In this document: positions 61,186-62,950 of the stretch, piece by piece
Numbering within the stretch: position 1 is the first letter of the stretch
Layout: each line of letters starts with the position of its first letter
NCBI RefSeq assembly: GCF_023715415.1
Contig: NZ_JAMBOB010000017.1
Location: 1-62,950 of the forward strand
Direction of reading: 5' to 3'
Source: Neobacillus niacini
Lineage (GTDB): Bacteria > Bacillota > Bacilli > Bacillales > Cytobacillaceae
Length of the DNA: 62,950 nt
Notes under the pieces: generated by a model
What the model was told of the DNA's origin: nothing
What the model saw: only the letters and a program-made list of their open reading frames with translations
Databases searched by the model: none
Program-made: the position numbers and the translations under genes

Positions 61186-61734
61186 TTATTCCCCTCCCTT
61201 ACTACTGCCTGACAAGCCTTTTTCGAGTGTACGAATTTCATCTCGAATCTGAGCAGCTTTTTCAAATTCCTCTTGCTGAATTAACTCTTTTAATTCACTT
61301 TTAAGATTTTCAACTTGCTTCTTTAGGTGAATTCCTCCACCTATTCTCTTTGGTATTTTACCGCTATGGGACCAATTTCCACTATGAAGCCTTCTTAAGA
61401 CTGGTGGCAGCTGTTCCTTAAAGGTTTCATAACAATGTGCACATCCGAAACGCCCCACTTTAATAAATTGCGGAAATGTCATCGAACATCCACTACACTG
61501 AAGAACTTCTTCCTGATGAAAGGTATTTTGATTTTGCTTTTGAACAGAAGGATCAATATTTAATAAACCTGCTAATAGGTTATTAAAGGTAAAACCATTT
61601 CCTCCCGTAAACATGAACATCTCGCCCTTTTCTTGGGCACATTTTTCACAAAGATTTACTTCGGTTTTTTCACCGTTGATGATTTTTGTAAAATGGAGTG
61701 CAGCAGGTCTTTGATTACATTCCTGGCAAATCAT
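61186..61734 (-). CDS. mcsA: McsB activator McsA (zinc protein)
   Basis: McsA stimulates McsB and links it to ClpC. The 182-residue protein has four CxxC pairs: Cys3/Cys6, Cys29/Cys32, Cys80/Cys83 and Cys98/Cys101, and a C-terminal UVR motif (about 139-172: LKELIQQEEFEKAAQIRDEI). GAGGGGTG precedes the ATG. It is 30 bp after ctsR. Confidence 0.95.
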   Translation of the reverse strand: MICQECNQRPAALHFTKIINGEKTEVNLCEKCAQEKGEMFMFTGGNGFTFNNLLAGLLNIDPSVQKQNQNTFHQEEVLQCSGCSMTFPQFIKVGRFGCAHCYETFKEQLPPVLRRLHSGNWSHSGKIPKRIGGGIHLKKQVENLKSELKELIQQEEFEKAAQIRDEIRTLEKGLSGSSKGGE

Positions 61735-61764
61735 CTTTCATTTCACCCCTCTAGCTGGTATAGA

Positions 61765-62226
61765 TTATTTATATTTCAATGATGTTAACATCGCTTTCAA
61801 CATTCTTGCTCTTAATTCATCTCGGAATGGAAGATCGATATAGAGGACAGAGCGGTCAATAACACTCAACATAATTTTTGCTTCTCGTTTTGTAATTATC
61901 TCCTCATGTACAAGTCTATAAATAACATCTTCTGCCGTAGATTGTGCAATACGATTATCAAAGAGTGACAGTAAATGATCAATTAGGTCAATTAAATCAT
62001 GGGACTGAACCTTCATGATTCGAATGTACCCGCCTCCCCCACGTTTACTTTCTACGATATACCCTCGTTCAATGGTAAAGCGCGTATTAATGACGTAATT
62101 GATTTGTGATGGGACACATTGGAATTTGTCAGCAATTTCACTTCGCTTTATTTCAACATGCTCCTTCTCACTCATTTCTAACACTTGCTTCAAATACTTC
62201 TCAATAATATCGGAGATGTTTCTCAT
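61765..62226 (-). CDS. ctsR: class III stress gene repressor CtsR
   Basis: CtsR represses clp genes at normal temperature. The 153-residue protein has a winged HTH (about 20-70: EIADKFQCVPSQINYVINTR) with the Gly-rich thermosensing wing KRGGGGYIRI, and a C-terminal domain that binds McsB and ClpC. AGGGGGTG precedes the ATG. A CtsR operator overlaps its own promoter, giving autoregulation. Confidence 0.96.
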   Translation of the reverse strand: MRNISDIIEKYLKQVLEMSEKEHVEIKRSEIADKFQCVPSQINYVINTRFTIERGYIVESKRGGGGYIRIMKVQSHDLIDLIDHLLSLFDNRIAQSTAEDVIYRLVHEEIITKREAKIMLSVIDRSVLYIDLPFRDELRARMLKAMLTSLKYK

Positions 62227-62240
62227 CTTCGCACCCCCTG

Positions 62241-62260
62241 ACTTTGACTATATTTGACTT
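62241..62260 (-). promoter_or_regulatory. CtsR operator
   Basis: Minus strand AGTCAAATATAGTCAAAGT matches the direct-repeat heptad (GGTCAAA, 3 nt, GGTCAAA type). It lies between the -10 and the ctsR ribosome site, so a bound repressor would block initiation. Confidence 0.88.
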
Positions 62261-62262
62261 TA

Positions 62263-62291
62263 ATTATACTTAAAATTTTATGTAGTTGCAA
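62263..62291 (-). promoter_or_regulatory. ctsR operon promoter (sigma-A)
   Basis: TTGCAA (62291-62286), a 17-nt spacer and TATAAT (62268-62263) on the minus strand. Transcription should start about 62256, inside the CtsR operator. Confidence 0.88.
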
Positions 62292-62387
62292 ACAACATGC
62301 TACTAATGATTTTCTCCATATTTCGCAGGTGTGAAACCTGTTAAATTTGTTTTTAGGAAATTAGTTTGGGAGGATAGTGACTTTTTT

Positions 62388-62594
62388 GGGGCTTTAGTTC
62401 CCTTGGGTGCTGAAAAGTCTAGGGGAGGGAATCTAAGCGGGGCTTTAGTTCCCTTGAGCGCTGAAAAGTCCGGAGGGAGGGAATCTAAGCGGGGCTTTAG
62501 TTCCCTTGAGCGCTGAAAAGTTCGGGGGGAGGGAATCTAAGCGGGGCTTTAGTTCCCTTGAGTGCTGAAAAGTTTGTGCGGCGGGAACCAAAGA
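62388..62594. repeat. tandem repeat array, unit 51-52 bp (four copies)
   Basis: Units start with GGGGCTTTAGTTCCCTTG at 62388, 62439, 62491 and 62543, i.e. every 51, 52 and 52 bp. Each also carries GCTGAAAAGT and, in the first three, GGGAGGGAATCTAAGC. The last copy diverges at its 3' end. No tRNA or gene is visible in 62292-62842. Degenerate fragments of the same pattern (GGGAATCA and CTTCAAGGGAATC) follow up to about 62645. Confidence 0.9.
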
Positions 62595-62675
62595 GTGGAT
62601 ATGATTCCCCTTCCTATCAAAAAGGTCGCTTCAAGGGAATCATTTTGGAGTTTAAACTAAATGTTTAATATGATT

Positions 62676-62796
62676 ATTCGTTACCGTTTTCTCTAAAAGT
62701 AATGCCCTGCAGGCATGAATAGCCTTTATTCGTTCCCATTTCCACTAAATGTATTGCCTCTATTCATTACCCTTTTCTTTAAAAGCATCGCCTCAT
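62676..62796. repeat. degenerate tandem repeats beginning ATTCGTTACC
   Basis: Related units begin with ATTCGTTACCGTTTTCTCTA (62676), ATTCGTTCCCATTTCCACTA (62728) and ATTCATTACCCTTTTCTTTA (62762); each has an AAA-TGCC-like block. The first two are 52 bp apart, the next 34 bp. They lie between the 51-52-bp array and the 5S terminator. Confidence 0.6.
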
Positions 62797-62802
62797 GGAC
62801 AA

Positions 62803-62836
62803 CACAAAAAAGCACAACCCTATTAAGGTTGTGCTT
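62803..62836 (-). terminator. rRNA operon terminator
   Basis: On the minus strand GCACAACC (62834-62827), loop, GGTTGTGC (62820-62813) and TTTTTTGTG. It follows the 5S 3' end by a few bases. Confidence 0.9.
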
Positions 62837-62841
62837 CGTTT

Positions 62842-62950
<109 letters not shown>

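Noticed and set aside
61185..61265. N-terminal extension of mcsB
   Set aside because: It overlaps mcsA in another frame; the GTG at 61184 has the ribosome site and fits the family N terminus.
62331..62516. 61-codon plus-strand frame
   Set aside because: It is made from the 51-52-bp tandem units, which change frame because the period is not a multiple of three; not a gene.
62388..62594. CRISPR array
   Set aside because: The units are tandem without unique spacers of fixed length and there are no cas genes.

Overview
The window is a low-GC Bacillaceae chromosome segment. Gene order and protein sequences closely follow the Bacillus subtilis ctsR-to-pdaB region, and the zinc-type (C+) S14, L36 and L33, the sporulation genes (pdaB, gerD, cwlD, kbaA, sigH) and the sigma-A/sigma-G style promoters agree. 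The species cannot be fixed from sequence alone; a Bacillus/Neobacillus/Mesobacillus-type genus is likely. Almost everything is transcribed on the minus strand, so in transcription order the window runs from right (62950) to left (1). It is bounded by ribosomal RNA on both sides: the 3' part of a 5S gene and its terminator at the right end, and the 5' end of a 16S gene with two tandem promoters at the left end.

Right to left: (i) the CtsR-controlled stress operon ctsR-mcsA-mcsB-clpC, a terminator, then radA-disA-yacL-ispD-ispF-gltX; (ii) a Cys-specific T-box ahead of cysE-cysS-mrnC-rlmB-rae1, then sigH; (iii) rpmGB-secE-nusG, rplK-rplA, rplJ-rplL with an L10 leader, an rsmC-type methyltransferase, and rpoB-rpoC; (iv) the str operon rplGB-rpsL-rpsG-fusA-tuf; (v) the S10-spc-alpha super-operon from rpsJ to rplQ; (vi) ecfA1-ecfA2-ecfT-truA and rplM-rpsI with an L13 leader; (vii) an accessory insert (about 5.6-9.6 kb) holding a secreted GH3 N-acetylglucosaminidase, a MerR-type HTH/coiled-coil protein and a small Asn/Gln-rich protein; (viii) the sporulation cluster ybaK, cwlD, salA, gerD(+), kbaA, pdaB(+) and a small unknown gene.

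The core genes form one biosynthetic block: ribosomal proteins, elongation factors, RNA polymerase, the Sec channel, adenylate kinase and transcription factors. Cysteine and isoprenoid supply, tRNA charging, c-di-AMP synthesis and protein quality control are attached. Control elements that can be read directly include near-consensus promoters, a CtsR operator, a T-box, L13 and L10 leaders, a sigma-G promoter for gerD, and many intrinsic terminators.

Departures from the expected layout are the main interest. The map gene (methionine aminopeptidase), expected between adk and infA, is reduced to a frameshifted remnant whose catalytic His is lost. A cluster of TATC-N7-GATA inverted-repeat sites surrounds the MerR-type gene and its long upstream gap, suggesting an undescribed DNA-binding or anchoring module. 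Three arrays with about 52-bp periodicity lie near tuf and next to the 5S gene, and a MITE-like structured repeat separates rplK from rplA. Several conserved-looking RNA folds sit in rplQ-ecfA1, rpsK-rpoA, rpoB-rpoC and upstream of nusG.
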